This document shows positions 8,301-16,937 of a DNA stretch of 64,000 bases, piece by piece. Location of the stretch: the NCBI RefSeq assembly GCF_022179185.1, contig NZ_BPQJ01000001.1, forward strand, positions 62,001-126,000, read 5' to 3'. The stretch is from Methylobacterium frigidaeris. Its GTDB lineage: Bacteria; Pseudomonadota; Alphaproteobacteria; Rhizobiales; Beijerinckiaceae. The position numbers were made by a program, and so were the translations under genes. Every line of letters starts with the position of its first letter. The stretch's first letter is position 1. Below the pieces are notes generated by a model, which was not told the DNA's origin, did not search any database, and was given only the letters and a program-made list of their open reading frames with translations.

Positions 8301-9188
8301 TCAGGCGCCCCGGATCTCGAGCCAGTCGAGGAGCAGGCGGGCGACGCCCTCCGAGCCGAGATCGAGCTGCAGGAAGTGGGCGATGCCCGGCACGGTGCGG
8401 TGCTCGGCACCGTGATAGAGCGCGGTGCGCCACGTCGTCGCCGGCCAGATCATGCGGTCGTCGGCGCCGCCGAGCACCAGGGCTGGCACGCCCGCGAAGG
8501 CCGCGGAGAGCGGCAGGCTCGGCCAATGCGCCTCGGCGAGGGCCATCGGGCTCTCGGCCGACATCCGGGCGGCGTAGTTCTGCGCCCGCTCCAGCGGCAG
8601 GCCTTCCGAAAAGAGCCAGTGCCGGGCGAGCGCCACCGCCGGCTCGCGGCCGGGGAGCAGCGAGCCCGCCAGAGCCTCGACCCAGAAGCCCGCATCGGTC
8701 ATCGCGATGCGCGGGCCGACGAGACCGAGCCCCTCCGGCGGCAGGGAAGCCATCAGGACTAGGCCGCGCAGAGGCACATGGCCGAGGACGCGCTGCGCCA
8801 GCAGCCCGCCGAGGGAGTGCCCGACCAGCACCGGCGGCTCGCGCCACTGCGCTAGGGCGAGCTTCAGGTCGGCGAGGTAATCGCTCAGCGACGCGTTGCG
8901 CAGATCCCCTCCGCCCTGGCTGCGGCCGTGGCCGCGCAGGCTCACTGCCGCGGCACGGCGGCCGCGGCGGGCGAGATGGGGCAGGAAGATCTCCTCGAAC
9001 ATCCAGGCGCCTCCGAAGGCGCCGTGCACGAACAGGAGCGGCGCGCCGCGAGGCTCGCCGGCGGGCTCCGCCTCGACCCATTCGAGGGCCGGGCCGTCGC
9101 GGCGCTCGATCATGCGGCGCGACACCCGAGCGCGAGGCTCGGTGACGACGGTGAAGCGGCGCCGGTCCCGCGCGTGTGCATCCTGCAT
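8301..9188 (-). CDS. alpha/beta hydrolase
   Basis: A 295-residue hydrolase of the alpha/beta fold. PLLFVHGAFGGAW forms the oxyanion-hole region, VGHSLGGLLAQ is the nucleophile elbow with its Ser, LGGADDRM carries the acid, and GIAHFLQLD holds the catalytic His. The ATG at 9188 is chosen because GAGAGG sits about 7 bases upstream; the longer frame would use TTG at 9203. It is transcribed in the same direction as the methyltransferase pair but separated by about 160 bases. The substrate cannot be predicted; esterase and haloperoxidase-like members share these motifs. Confidence 0.85.
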   Translation of the reverse strand: MQDAHARDRRRFTVVTEPRARVSRRMIERRDGPALEWVEAEPAGEPRGAPLLFVHGAFGGAWMFEEIFLPHLARRGRRAAAVSLRGHGRSQGGGDLRNASLSDYLADLKLALAQWREPPVLVGHSLGGLLAQRVLGHVPLRGLVLMASLPPEGLGLVGPRIAMTDAGFWVEALAGSLLPGREPAVALARHWLFSEGLPLERAQNYAARMSAESPMALAEAHWPSLPLSAAFAGVPALVLGGADDRMIWPATTWRTALYHGAEHRTVPGIAHFLQLDLGSEGVARLLLDWLEIRGA

Positions 9189-9371
9189 GCTCGTGCCTCT
9201 CAACGGTCCGGCGGGCGGCCCCGCTCATATCTAAAGGCCAAGCCCCTTCCGCCCAGTCATGCGAGCGAGGGAAGCGACCGCATCGCGACAGCGTGGCACG
9301 CGAAAGCTTGACATTGGGGAAACGGGCCGGCCCCCTCGCGGCGCGCCATCCCGAAAGGAGACATCGCCACC

Positions 9372-9986
9372 GTGAGCGATCACCCGACCGACGAACCGCG
9401 CCTGTGCCTCGACGGTTACACCGTGGTTCCGCCGACTCACGTCGCCGCCGTGGTGACCTATCTGGAGATGCGCGAGCCCCCTCCCCCGCGGTCGCGCGAG
9501 GGTCTGCCGCTGGCGGCCATCGGCGCGGATCTCGCCCGCTACCGGGCCCTCTACGCCGCCATCGGGGTGCCCTGGCTGTGGTTCGGCCGCGCCCGCATGG
9601 CCGACGACGCGCTCCTGACGATCTTGAGCGATCCGGACGTCGAGGCCCTGGCCCTCGTCGAGGACGGGCGCGACATCGGCCTCCTCGAACTCGACTGGCG
9701 GCAGCCGGGCGAGGCGCAGCTCGCCTATTTCGGCCTCGTGCCGGAAGCGGTCGGGCAAGGCCGCGGGCGGCGGCTGATGGACGAGGCGCTGCGCCGCGCC
9801 TTCGCGCGCCCGATCGGGCGGTTCTGGGTGCATACCTGCACCCTCGACCATCCGGGTGCGGTCGATTTCTACCGGCGCTCGGGCTTCCGCGCTTACGCCC
9901 GGGCGATCGAGGTGACGCCGGATCCGCGCCTCACCGGCGACCTGCCCCGCGACGCGGCCGGGCAGATCCCATTCTTGGCGGAGTGA
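9372..9986 (+). CDS. GNAT family N-acetyltransferase
   Basis: A 204-residue GNAT enzyme that would transfer an acetyl group from acetyl-CoA to an amine. The acetyl-CoA binding loop is VPEAVGQGRGRRLMDEALR (about residues 123-141), following strand AQLAYFGLV. The motif B region is HPGAVDFYRRSGFRAY. The start is a GTG at 9372 supported by GAAAGGAGA about 10 bases upstream. It is divergent from the alpha/beta hydrolase gene. No toxin-antitoxin or resistance context is present, so the substrate stays open. Confidence 0.85.
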   Translation: MSDHPTDEPRLCLDGYTVVPPTHVAAVVTYLEMREPPPPRSREGLPLAAIGADLARYRALYAAIGVPWLWFGRARMADDALLTILSDPDVEALALVEDGRDIGLLELDWRQPGEAQLAYFGLVPEAVGQGRGRRLMDEALRRAFARPIGRFWVHTCTLDHPGAVDFYRRSGFRAYARAIEVTPDPRLTGDLPRDAAGQIPFLAE

Positions 9987-10095
9987 GACGAGGTCTGGAC
10001 GATTCCTTCCGGACCTCGTCTCGGCAGCCCGCGCGGCGCCTACGTGAAGCCGGTCTCCGCATTGCGGAGCGATCAATCGGACATCGTATGACGCG

Positions 10096-10503
10096 TCAGG
10101 CCCGGGCGCGGCCCAGCCCGATCGCGTCCATGCTGGCCTGGTCGCGGGCGTTCTCGGCGGCGCGCTCGCCCGAGCGCTCGCGGTCGTCGAGGATTTCGAC
10201 CTTCTTCAGCTCCTCGAACGCCTCGGCGAGGGCCGCCTTGGCCGCCGCGAGCTGCACGTCGAGGTCCTCGGCCGAGCGGCGGATGTTGTCGCGGCGCTGC
10301 GCCGCGGCGCGGGCATAGGTCGGGTAGGCGAAGTGGGCCGGATCGGAGATCCCGGCCCGCTGCTCCTCCTGGCCGATCTCGCGGTCGAGATCGGCGGCCA
10401 TACGGGCGAAATCGGCGATCATCGCCTCGATTTGCGCGACTTTGCGGCGCTTCTCGTCGGCCTGGAAGCGGCGCAGCCGGATGAGCGTGTCCCGCGACTT
10501 CAT
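10096..10503 (-). CDS. fliJ: flagellar export chaperone FliJ
   Basis: A 135-residue, highly helical coiled-coil protein starting MKSRDTLIRLRRFQADEKRR, the typical FliJ opening. FliJ is the stalk-like partner of the FliI ATPase in the flagellar type III export gate and sits in the cytoplasm under the basal body. ATG 10503 is preferred because GGAG lies 5-8 bases upstream; an upstream in-frame start at 10551 adds an unrelated stretch. It lies 90 bases downstream of fliI on the same strand, the canonical pair. FliJ is poorly conserved, so the call rests on shape, start and neighbour. Confidence 0.85.
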   Translation of the reverse strand: MKSRDTLIRLRRFQADEKRRKVAQIEAMIADFARMAADLDREIGQEEQRAGISDPAHFAYPTYARAAAQRRDNIRRSAEDLDVQLAAAKAALAEAFEELKKVEILDDRERSGERAAENARDQASMDAIGLGRARA

Positions 10504-10593
10504 TGTACTCCACTCCCGCCACGGCAAGCGGCCGAGCTTCGAGCCCGCCACGCGCCGTCATGCGGCCGCGTCAGCGGACCGCGCGACCGGCCC

Positions 10594-11970
10594 TCACGGC
10601 TCGCCGACGATCGCGGCGAGGCGTTCGTAACCCTCGCGGATGGAGGTTGCTTCTTCCTTACCCTGCCCCAGAAAAGCCTCCAGATCCGGCATCAGGCCGA
10701 TCGCCTCGTCGACCTCCGGCGAGCTGCCTGGGCGGTAGGCGCCGAGGCGGATCAGCTCCTCCATGTCGGCATAGGTCGAGAGCACCCGGCGGGCGCGGCG
10801 CACCACCGGCAGGAATTCCGGCTCGCAGGCGCGCGGCATGGTGCGGGAGACCGAGCGCAGCACGTTGATCGCCGGGTAGCGCCCGCGCTCGGCGATCGCC
10901 CGCTCCATCACGATGTGCCCGTCGAGGATGCCCCGGACTGCGTCGGCGACCGGCTCGTTGTGGTCGTCGCCCTCGACCAGCACGGTGAACAGGCCGGTGA
11001 TCGCCCCGTCCCCGGTCCCGGGCCCGGCCCGCTCGAGGAGGCGCGGCAATTCGGAGAAGACGGTGGGCGTGTAGCCCTTGGCGGTCGGCGGCTCGCCGGC
11101 GGCGAGCCCGATGTCGCGCTGGGCCATGGCGAAGCGGGTGATCGAATCGACCATGCACAGCACCTGCGCGCCCTCGTCGCGAAAGTGCTCGGCCAGCGCG
11201 AAGGTGACGTAGGCGGCGTTGCGGCGCATCAGCGCCGGCTCGTCGGAGGTGGCGACCACCACGACCGAGCGGGCGAGGCCCTCCTCCCCGAGGTCGTCCT
11301 GGAGGAATTCCTGCACCTCGCGGCCGCGCTCGCCGACGAGGCCGATCACCGCGACGTCGGCTGCGGTGTAGCGCGCCAGCATCGAGAGCAGCACCGACTT
11401 GCCGACGCCGGAGCCGGCGAAGATGCCCATGCGCTGGCCGGCGCACATCGTCAGGAAGGTGTTGATGCAGCGCACCCCGAGATCGAGCGGCGGGCCGACC
11501 CGGCGCCGGGCATGGGCGGGCGGGGGATCGGCCTGAAGGCCGTAGGCGACCGGTCCGGCCGGCAGCGGCCCCTTGCCGTCGATCGGGCGGCCGAGCGCGT
11601 CGACGACCCGGCCGAGCCAGGCGCGGCTCGGGCGGATCGCGCCGGCTCCTTCCGCCCGCACCCGGGCCGGGCAGCCCCGGCGCACGCCCTGGAGCGAGCC
11701 GAACGGCATCGCCAGCGCGTGGGGCCCGGAGAAGCCGATGATCTCGCAGGGAACGGCGGTGCCGGCGGCCTCGTTCACCACGACGTCGAGCCGGCCGCCG
11801 AGGCGCATCGCCGCCACGGGGCCGGCGATCTCGATCAGGAGGCCGCGCACCGCCACCACCCGGCCGAAGGTCTCGACCTCCTCGATCCCCGCGAGGGCGG
11901 CGCGGGCGACCCCGAAGCGTCCTGCCCCGGGTCCGGGCCCGCCCCTCGACCCGCTCCCGGACCCGCTCAT
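10594..11970 (-). CDS. fliI: flagellum-specific ATP synthase FliI
   Basis: ATPase of the flagellar protein export apparatus, related to F1-beta. In the 458-residue reading the Walker A motif GSGVGKS is at residues 186-192. [20 protein letters not shown] carries the Walker B Asp and the family signature, and [10 protein letters not shown] provides the catalytic Glu. [21 protein letters not shown] is typical of the FliI/SctN group. The start is ambiguous. ATG 11970 has AGGA 7 bases upstream and gives the usual family length. An ATG at 12033 extends it by 21 residues, with a strong AGGAG too far away (19 bases). The N-terminus is Gly/Ser/Pro rich in either case. Followed by fliJ and divergent from ctrA. 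Confidence 0.93.
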   Translation of the reverse strand: MSGSGSGSRGGPGPGAGRFGVARAALAGIEEVETFGRVVAVRGLLIEIAGPVAAMRLGGRLDVVVNEAAGTAVPCEIIGFSGPHALAMPFGSLQGVRRGCPARVRAEGAGAIRPSRAWLGRVVDALGRPIDGKGPLPAGPVAYGLQADPPPAHARRRVGPPLDLGVRCINTFLTMCAGQRMGIFAGSGVGKSVLLSMLARYTAADVAVIGLVGERGREVQEFLQDDLGEEGLARSVVVVATSDEPALMRRNAAYVTFALAEHFRDEGAQVLCMVDSITRFAMAQRDIGLAAGEPPTAKGYTPTVFSELPRLLERAGPGTGDGAITGLFTVLVEGDDHNEPVADAVRGILDGHIVMERAIAERGRYPAINVLRSVSRTMPRACEPEFLPVVRRARRVLSTYADMEELIRLGAYRPGSSPEVDEAIGLMPDLEAFLGQGKEEATSIREGYERLAAIVGEP

Positions 11971-12403
11971 GGCACCATCCTGTTGATACGAGGCCGTTTC
12001 CCGAACCGTGACGCTGCCATTGCCGGATTCCATCAACGATCCATTTACCCCTCTCCTTAACACTGAGGCAGATGGGATCCGCGGCGGGTGCCCGGAGGTT
12101 CTCCGGGGGCGTGGCGCGGGCGCAACATCAGGGGCAGGCCTCAATGATGCGAGTCATTTAGGCAGCCCTGCAGGGGCGAGATGCAGGTAAGCTATCGCGA
12201 TTCGGCCGGAACGGAACGCCAACCCGTAAGGGGCCGGCCCGTCGGGCGGTTTCCTAACCGCTTGCGGGACCGGAGCAGGGTTTGTTAACCGTTCGGGCAT
12301 AGCGTCGCGGTTCGGAAGATAACGGGCGTCACCCACGGGCCGGTGGGAGACGGGCGGCGGGGGCTTGCCTTAACCCTTGAGGGCCAGGGCTTGGGGACCT
12401 GAG
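11971..12403. promoter_or_regulatory. fliI / ctrA divergent regulatory region
   Basis: A 433-base non-coding region (370 bases if fliI starts at 12033) between two divergent genes. It holds TTAA half sites at 12057, 12285 and 12370. The one at 12285 is part of TTAACCGTTCG, the same 11 bases that form the left part of the perfect CtrA box at 26594. No full TTAA-N7-TTAA is present, so autoregulation by CtrA is suggested but not shown. I found no convincing sigma-70-type pair. Confidence 0.4.
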
Positions 12404-13105
12404 ATGCGGGTACTTCTGATCGAGGACGACAGCGCCACGGCGCAGAGCATCGAGCTGATGCTCAAGTCCGAGAACTTCAACACCTATACGACCGACCTCG
12501 GCGAGGAGGGTGTCGATCTCGGCAAGCTGTACGATTACGACATCATCTTGCTCGACTTGAACCTGCCCGACATGTCGGGCTACGAGGTTCTGCGCTCGCT
12601 GCGGGTGGCGAAGGTCAAGACCCCGATCCTGATCCTCTCCGGCATGGCCGGCATCGAGGACAAGGTGAAGGGCCTCGGCTTCGGAGCCGATGATTACCTC
12701 ACCAAACCTTTCCACAAAGATGAACTGGTCGCGAGAATCCACGCGATCGTGCGCCGGTCGAAGGGCCACGCGCAGTCGGTGATCACCACCGGCGACCTGA
12801 TCGTGAACCTCGACCAGAAGACCGTCGAGGTGTCGGGCGCCCGGGTGCACCTCACCGGCAAGGAGTACCAGATGCTGGAGCTCCTCAGCCTGCGCAAGGG
12901 CACCACGCTGACCAAGGAGATGTTCCTGAACCATCTCTACGGCGGCATGGACGAGCCCGAGCTGAAGATCATCGACGTGTTCATCTGCAAGCTTCGCAAG
13001 AAGCTGGCGAATGCCAGCCAGGGCAAGAACTACATCGAGACGGTCTGGGGCCGCGGCTACGTGCTGCGCGAGCCGACCGAGGACGAGGGTCGCATCGCGG
13101 TCTGA
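12404..13105 (+). CDS. ctrA: cell-cycle response regulator CtrA
   Basis: A 233-residue OmpR-family response regulator and the master transcription factor of the alphaproteobacterial cell cycle, controlling flagellar, pilus and division genes. The receiver domain begins [17 protein letters not shown] and carries the phospho-acceptor Asp51 in [19 protein letters not shown], with KPF later. The C-terminal winged helix contains [17 protein letters not shown] and ends in [10 protein letters not shown]. This is nearly identical to Caulobacter CtrA as I recall it. ATG 12404 is fixed by homology to that N-terminus; no strong ribosome site precedes it. It is divergent from fliI-fliJ, an arrangement common in Rhizobiales, and lies near chpT and the che genes. 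A strong terminator follows. Confidence 0.97.
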   Translation: MRVLLIEDDSATAQSIELMLKSENFNTYTTDLGEEGVDLGKLYDYDIILLDLNLPDMSGYEVLRSLRVAKVKTPILILSGMAGIEDKVKGLGFGADDYLTKPFHKDELVARIHAIVRRSKGHAQSVITTGDLIVNLDQKTVEVSGARVHLTGKEYQMLELLSLRKGTTLTKEMFLNHLYGGMDEPELKIIDVFICKLRKKLANASQGKNYIETVWGRGYVLREPTEDEGRIAV

Positions 13106-13138
13106 CGGCCGGGCCGCTCGGGTCCGGACGGACGAAAG

Positions 13139-13162
13139 AACCCCGCTCCGGCGGGGTTTTTT
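13139..13162 (+). terminator. rho-independent terminator after ctrA
   Basis: A perfect hairpin AACCCCGC-TCCG-GCGGGGTT followed by a T run (TTTTTT, 13157-13162). It begins 33 bases after the ctrA stop codon and is the clearest intrinsic terminator in the window. Confidence 0.93.
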
Positions 13163-13719
13163 CGTTGGGGACGTGGGTATTGTCGGGGGCTGGATCGCCG
13201 GCGCGGGGCTCAGCGCGCGAGGCGCCGGAGTACCGGACGTTGCCCCGGTCCCATGTGGCGAGTTGGCGAGCGAAGCGGCGAATGATGGCTCGGGCGGCGA
13301 CCCGGGCGTGACCCGGAAGATCCTGCGGGATCGGGCATCGCCGATCTCAGGGGCCTGCGGACAGGGTTCGAACGCTCCTCGTCATCCCGCGGCCGCGCAA
13401 CGGAACCTGGCATGACGTGGCGTGTGTCAACTCGGCTGAGGCGAATCCAATGGGCTCTGAACCTCGGGGGGATGTCGGGCTCCGGGCTTCGGGGCGCCGC
13501 CCGGGACCGCCAGCATCCTCCCCCGCCCGCCTTGCGCAGGGCTGTGGCGGTGGAGAGGTCGGAGCGCGGCTCTGCTCGGCCGCCCGAACGGGACAGGCAG
13601 CGGGCCGCATGCCCGCGGCGGCCCCATCGGCCCCTGGAGAGAGGCCGACGAAAACCCGCGCACGGGGTCGGGCGATAGCGCCCCGCACCCCAGCTTGCCC
13701 CCGTACCGGGACCAGCGCC
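13163..13719. other. 557-base gap between ctrA and cheR, no gene seen
   Basis: Open frames here are short, rich in Arg, Pro and Gly and have no ribosome site, so I read the stretch as non-coding. A GGTTCGAAC at 13365-13373 looks like a tRNA T-loop but has no surrounding cloverleaf. The stretch lies downstream of both ctrA and the che operon (convergent ends). Confidence 0.5.
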
Positions 13720-14613
13720 TCAGCGCACCGCCCAGCGCAGGCTGGCCACTGCCGCGGCGGCCGTCGGGGTCGCCGGCATCCCGGCGCTCGGGCTCGCTCC
13801 CGCCTTGGCGTGGCGGTACAGACCGCGATGCTCGGGGTCGGGCATCAACGATTCAGTGATGCCGATCACCGTCTCGGCGGCGCCGAGCAGCACAGCGCCA
13901 TCCGGAGCGAGCTGGTCGGAGATGCGGCGCAGCACGTCGGCCTTGGTCGCCGTGTCGAAGTAGATCAGCACGTTGCGGCAATAGACGATGTCGAAGGTAC
14001 CGAGCTGCTCGAACGGTTGCAGCAGGTTGAGCGGTCGGAAATCGATCATCTGGCGCAGCGGTTCCGCGATGCGCCACTGCTCACCCACCTGGGTGAAATG
14101 CTTGAGCATCAGCTGCACGGGCAGGCCGCGCTGGACCTCGAACTGGTTGTAGAGGCCGAGCTTGGCCTTCTCCAGCACCTCGGTCGAGAGATCGGTGGCG
14201 ACGATCTCGACCCGCCAACCGGCGAGCCGCGGCGCCGCCTCGGCCAGCAGCATCGCCAGCGAGTACGGCTCCTGCCCCGTCGAGGCGGCGGCGCACCAGA
14301 TCCGGAGGCGGCGCTGGCCAGCCCGGGCCGCGAGCGCGCCCGGCAGCAGCACGTCGCGGAAGAGGTCGAACGGCGTGCGGTCGCGGAAGAAGAAGGTCTC
14401 GTTGGTGGTCATCGCCTCCACCACTGCGCGCTCGATGGCGCCGTCGCGGGCGAGCCGCAGGCAGCCGATCAGCTCGGTCAGCCCGGCGAGGTTGAAGCGC
14501 CGGCAGACCGGCGACAGGCGGCTCTCGACCAGGTAGCGCTTCTCCGCCGTGAGGGCGAGGCCGGAGCGCTGCTTGAGGTAGCCGCGGAGGAAATCGAACT
14601 CGGTCTCGGTCAT
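13720..14613 (-). CDS. cheR: chemotaxis protein methyltransferase CheR
   Basis: A 297-residue protein-glutamate methyltransferase that methylates chemoreceptors with SAM for adaptation. The N-terminal helical domain ends in VVEAMTTNETFFFRD, the CheR hallmark. The SAM-binding domain has RIWCAAASTGQEPYSLAM (motif I), EIVATDLSTEVLEKAK, and DIVYCRNVLIYFD before LLGAAETV. GGAGGA lies about 10 bases before the ATG. It follows cheB by 40 bases on the minus strand. The 25 C-terminal residues are Ala/Pro rich and not conserved; there is no NWETF-type receptor tether domain. Confidence 0.95.
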   Translation of the reverse strand: MTETEFDFLRGYLKQRSGLALTAEKRYLVESRLSPVCRRFNLAGLTELIGCLRLARDGAIERAVVEAMTTNETFFFRDRTPFDLFRDVLLPGALAARAGQRRLRIWCAAASTGQEPYSLAMLLAEAAPRLAGWRVEIVATDLSTEVLEKAKLGLYNQFEVQRGLPVQLMLKHFTQVGEQWRIAEPLRQMIDFRPLNLLQPFEQLGTFDIVYCRNVLIYFDTATKADVLRRISDQLAPDGAVLLGAAETVIGITESLMPDPEHRGLYRHAKAGASPSAGMPATPTAAAAVASLRWAVR

Positions 14614-14653
14614 CGACGCGGCATCCTCCCCCGGATCCGTGGCAGGAAGCTCA

Positions 14654-15841
14654 TCAGTGGCCGGGGCCGGCGATGGCGGTGCGCAGGGCCGGGCCGATGG
14701 CCGGCAGCGGCAGGATCTCGTGGGCGTAGCCGGCCCGCACCAGGCTGCCAGGCATACCCCAGACGGTCGAGGTCGCCTCGTCCTGGGCGAGCATGACCCC
14801 GCCGGCCTCGACCAGGGCCTTGGCGCCCTTGGTGCCGTCCGAGCCCATGCCGGTGAGCACCACCGACAGGGTGGCGGCGCCGTAGACCTCGGCCGCGTCG
14901 CGGAACATCACGTCCACCGCCGGCCGGCAGAAATTGACCGGCGGGCCGTCGTTGAGCTGGATCACCGCCTCGGTCGCGGTGCCGGACAGGCCCATGTGGC
15001 GCCCGCCGGGGGCGACGTAGACGACGCCCGGGCGCACCGGCTCGCCGTGCTTGGCCTCCGCCGCCGGAAGGCCGATCCGGGCGCCGAGATGCTCGGCGAA
15101 GACGGCGGTGAAGACCGGCGGCATGTGCTGGACGATCAGGATCGGCAGGCGCCGCAAGGTCGCGGCGCCGATGCCCTCGAGCATCTCCCCCACCGCCCGC
15201 GGTCCGCCGGTCGACGCGCCGACGAGCAGGCAGCGCGGCGGGCTGGTGCGCAAGGGGCGCGGGCGCACGCTCACCGGCGCGGCGGCCGGGCGTGGGGCCG
15301 GGGCCGGCGCGGCGACCGCCGCCGGGCGCTCGGGCAGCCCGGCCGAGCCGGGCCGCTCGGAGAGCGCCGGCGGGCGCGCCCGCGGCCGGTTGCGCAGGTC
15401 GGCCCCGAGCATCCGGATCTTCTGGACCAGGTCCTCGCGAAAGCTCGCCTGGGTGGTGACGCCGCGGTTGCCCTCGGGCTTGGGCAGGTAGTCGATGGCG
15501 CCGAGCGCCAGGCAGCGCAGGGAGATCTCCGCGTTGCGCTGGGTCAGGGTCGACATCATCACGACCTGGAGCCCGGGGCGCTTGGCGAGCATCCTGGGCA
15601 GCGCCTGCGTACCGTCGAGCTCCGGCATCTCGATGTCGAGGAGCACGATGTCGGGCTGGACCCGGTCGAGGGCGTCGAGCGCGATGCGGCCGTTCGAGGC
15701 GGTGCCGACGATCTCGCATCCGGCCTCCTCGAGCCAGCGCGAGACCAGGCCGCGGACCACGACGGAATCGTCGGCGACGAGGACGCGGATGCGCGGTCCG
15801 GCGCTCGGGGACGGGGTGGAGGGCGCGGCGGATGCGGCCAT
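14654..15841 (-). CDS. cheB: chemotaxis response regulator methylesterase CheB
   Basis: A 395-residue receptor methylesterase and deamidase. An N-terminal receiver domain carries the acceptor Asp69 in VLLDIEMPELDG, followed by a Pro/Arg/Ala-rich linker (about residues 150-200). The C-terminal esterase has the nucleophile Ser in LLVGASTGGPRA, the conserved His in VQHMPPVFT, and LTGMGSDGTKGA with the catalytic Asp. It opposes CheR in adaptation and is activated by CheA phosphorylation. It sits between cheY and cheR on the same strand, with spacing that suggests one transcript. Confidence 0.96.
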   Translation of the reverse strand: MAASAAPSTPSPSAGPRIRVLVADDSVVVRGLVSRWLEEAGCEIVGTASNGRIALDALDRVQPDIVLLDIEMPELDGTQALPRMLAKRPGLQVVMMSTLTQRNAEISLRCLALGAIDYLPKPEGNRGVTTQASFREDLVQKIRMLGADLRNRPRARPPALSERPGSAGLPERPAAVAAPAPAPRPAAAPVSVRPRPLRTSPPRCLLVGASTGGPRAVGEMLEGIGAATLRRLPILIVQHMPPVFTAVFAEHLGARIGLPAAEAKHGEPVRPGVVYVAPGGRHMGLSGTATEAVIQLNDGPPVNFCRPAVDVMFRDAAEVYGAATLSVVLTGMGSDGTKGAKALVEAGGVMLAQDEATSTVWGMPGSLVRAGYAHEILPLPAIGPALRTAIAGPGH

Positions 15842-15972
15842 GGCGTGTCTCGGTGGGCGCGCCGCGGGGCGGGCCGGGGGATCGGGCTCCGGTGCAAAGC
15901 CGGGGCGTCTCGGGGCATCTTGGATGTTGGCGCGAGCCGGCCTGTCGGGCGCGGCTCACGGTGCGGCGGGTC

Positions 15973-16338
15973 TCAGGCGAGGCCCACCGCCTGGAGCTTG
16001 GCGGTCATGATGTCCTTGTCGAAGGGCTTCATGATGTACTCGTCGGCGCCGGCATGCAGCGCCCGGGCGATCGACGCGACGTCGTTCTCGATGGTGCAGA
16101 ACAGCACCTTCGGGTGATCGCCCTCGGGCAGCCGACGCACTGCGCGCAGGACGTCGTATCCGTCCATGTGGGGCATGTTCCAGTCGAGCAGGACGGCGTC
16201 CGGCATGGCCGACCGGCACTGCTCGACCGCCTGGCGGCCGTCCTCGGCTTCCGCCACCTGGAAGCCGAGGCCTTCGATGATCCGGCGCGCCACCTTGCGG
16301 ATCACCGCCGAGTCGTCGACGATCAGGAAGGTTCTCAT
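15973..16338 (-). CDS. cheY: CheY-type response regulator
   Basis: A 121-residue stand-alone receiver domain. The acidic pair is in LIVDDSAVIR, the phospho-acceptor is Asp52 in VLLDWNMPHMDG, and the conserved Lys is in IMKPFDKD. Such a domain, when phosphorylated by CheA, binds the flagellar switch or acts as a phosphate sink. Its position between cheW and cheB makes it the chemotaxis CheY of this operon. Alphaproteobacteria often carry several CheYs, so which one drives the motor is not decided here. Confidence 0.93.
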   Translation of the reverse strand: MRTFLIVDDSAVIRKVARRIIEGLGFQVAEAEDGRQAVEQCRSAMPDAVLLDWNMPHMDGYDVLRAVRRLPEGDHPKVLFCTIENDVASIARALHAGADEYIMKPFDKDIMTAKLQAVGLA

Positions 16339-16354
16339 CCGGCCGTCCCCGGAC

Positions 16355-16855
16355 TCACGCCGCGCTCGCCGTCTGGCGCTCGTCGCCGAAGGCGAGGACC
16401 GCCTCGACGTCGAGGATGATCAGCAGGCGGCCGTCGAGGCGGTGCACCCCGCGCGAGACCGCGCGCCAGCGGTTGTCGAGATGGACCGGGTTCGGCTCGT
16501 AGGTGTCGGCGGCGAGCTTCATCACCTCACCGACCTGGTCGACGAGCAGGCCGTAGGCCTCGCCGCCATGCTCCAGGCCCACCGCCATGTTGCGGCCGTC
16601 GCCGGTGCGGTCGGGCAGGCCGAGGCGCCGGCGCAGGCAGAGCGCCGTGACGACGCGGCCGCGCAGGTTGAGCAGGCCCTTGATCTCCGGCGGCGCCAGC
16701 GGGACGTCGGTCAGGTTGGTGGCGATGAAGACGTCGTGCACCCGGTCGATCGGCAGGCCGAACAGCTCGTCGCCGAGGAGGACCGTGACGTAGTCGGTGG
16801 TCTCGCCGGCGGAGGGCGCGGGAGTGCCGGCGGTGTTGGTGTTGGCGGCCATCAT
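16355..16855 (-). CDS. cheW: chemotaxis coupling protein CheW
   Basis: A CheW domain of about 166 residues that couples chemoreceptors to CheA. Typical segments are YVTVLLGDELFGLPIDRVHDVF, LAPPEIKGLLNLRGRVVTALCL (the NxRG motif) and GLLVDQVGEVMKL. An Ala/Thr/Pro-rich N-terminal tail of about 20 residues precedes the domain. The start is uncertain: ATG 16855 or 16852 are the likely ones. The frame runs open to 16927, almost touching the cheA stop, but adds a non-conserved sequence. Lies between cheA and cheY in the operon. Confidence 0.93.
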   Translation of the reverse strand: MMAANTNTAGTPAPSAGETTDYVTVLLGDELFGLPIDRVHDVFIATNLTDVPLAPPEIKGLLNLRGRVVTALCLRRRLGLPDRTGDGRNMAVGLEHGGEAYGLLVDQVGEVMKLAADTYEPNPVHLDNRWRAVSRGVHRLDGRLLIILDVEAVLAFGDERQTASAA

Positions 16856-16937
16856 GGGCGGGACTCGCGGCGATGTGAGGGCGTGGCGGGCGGGCTCTGG
16901 CGCCCGGACGCCGAAGCGTCCGGGCATCGGCGGGCTG

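Noticed and set aside
10333..12060. Open frame of 575 codons opposite fliI
   Set aside because: Antisense shadow; composition is typical of reversed GC-rich coding DNA.
13365..13373. GGTTCGAAC resembling a tRNA T-loop
   Set aside because: The flanking bases do not pair as a T-arm, and no acceptor stem, anticodon arm or D-arm can be found around it.
13347..13688. Possible small gene in the ctrA-cheR gap
   Set aside because: Arg/Pro/Gly-rich frame without ribosome site or signal, and overlapping frames are equally open.
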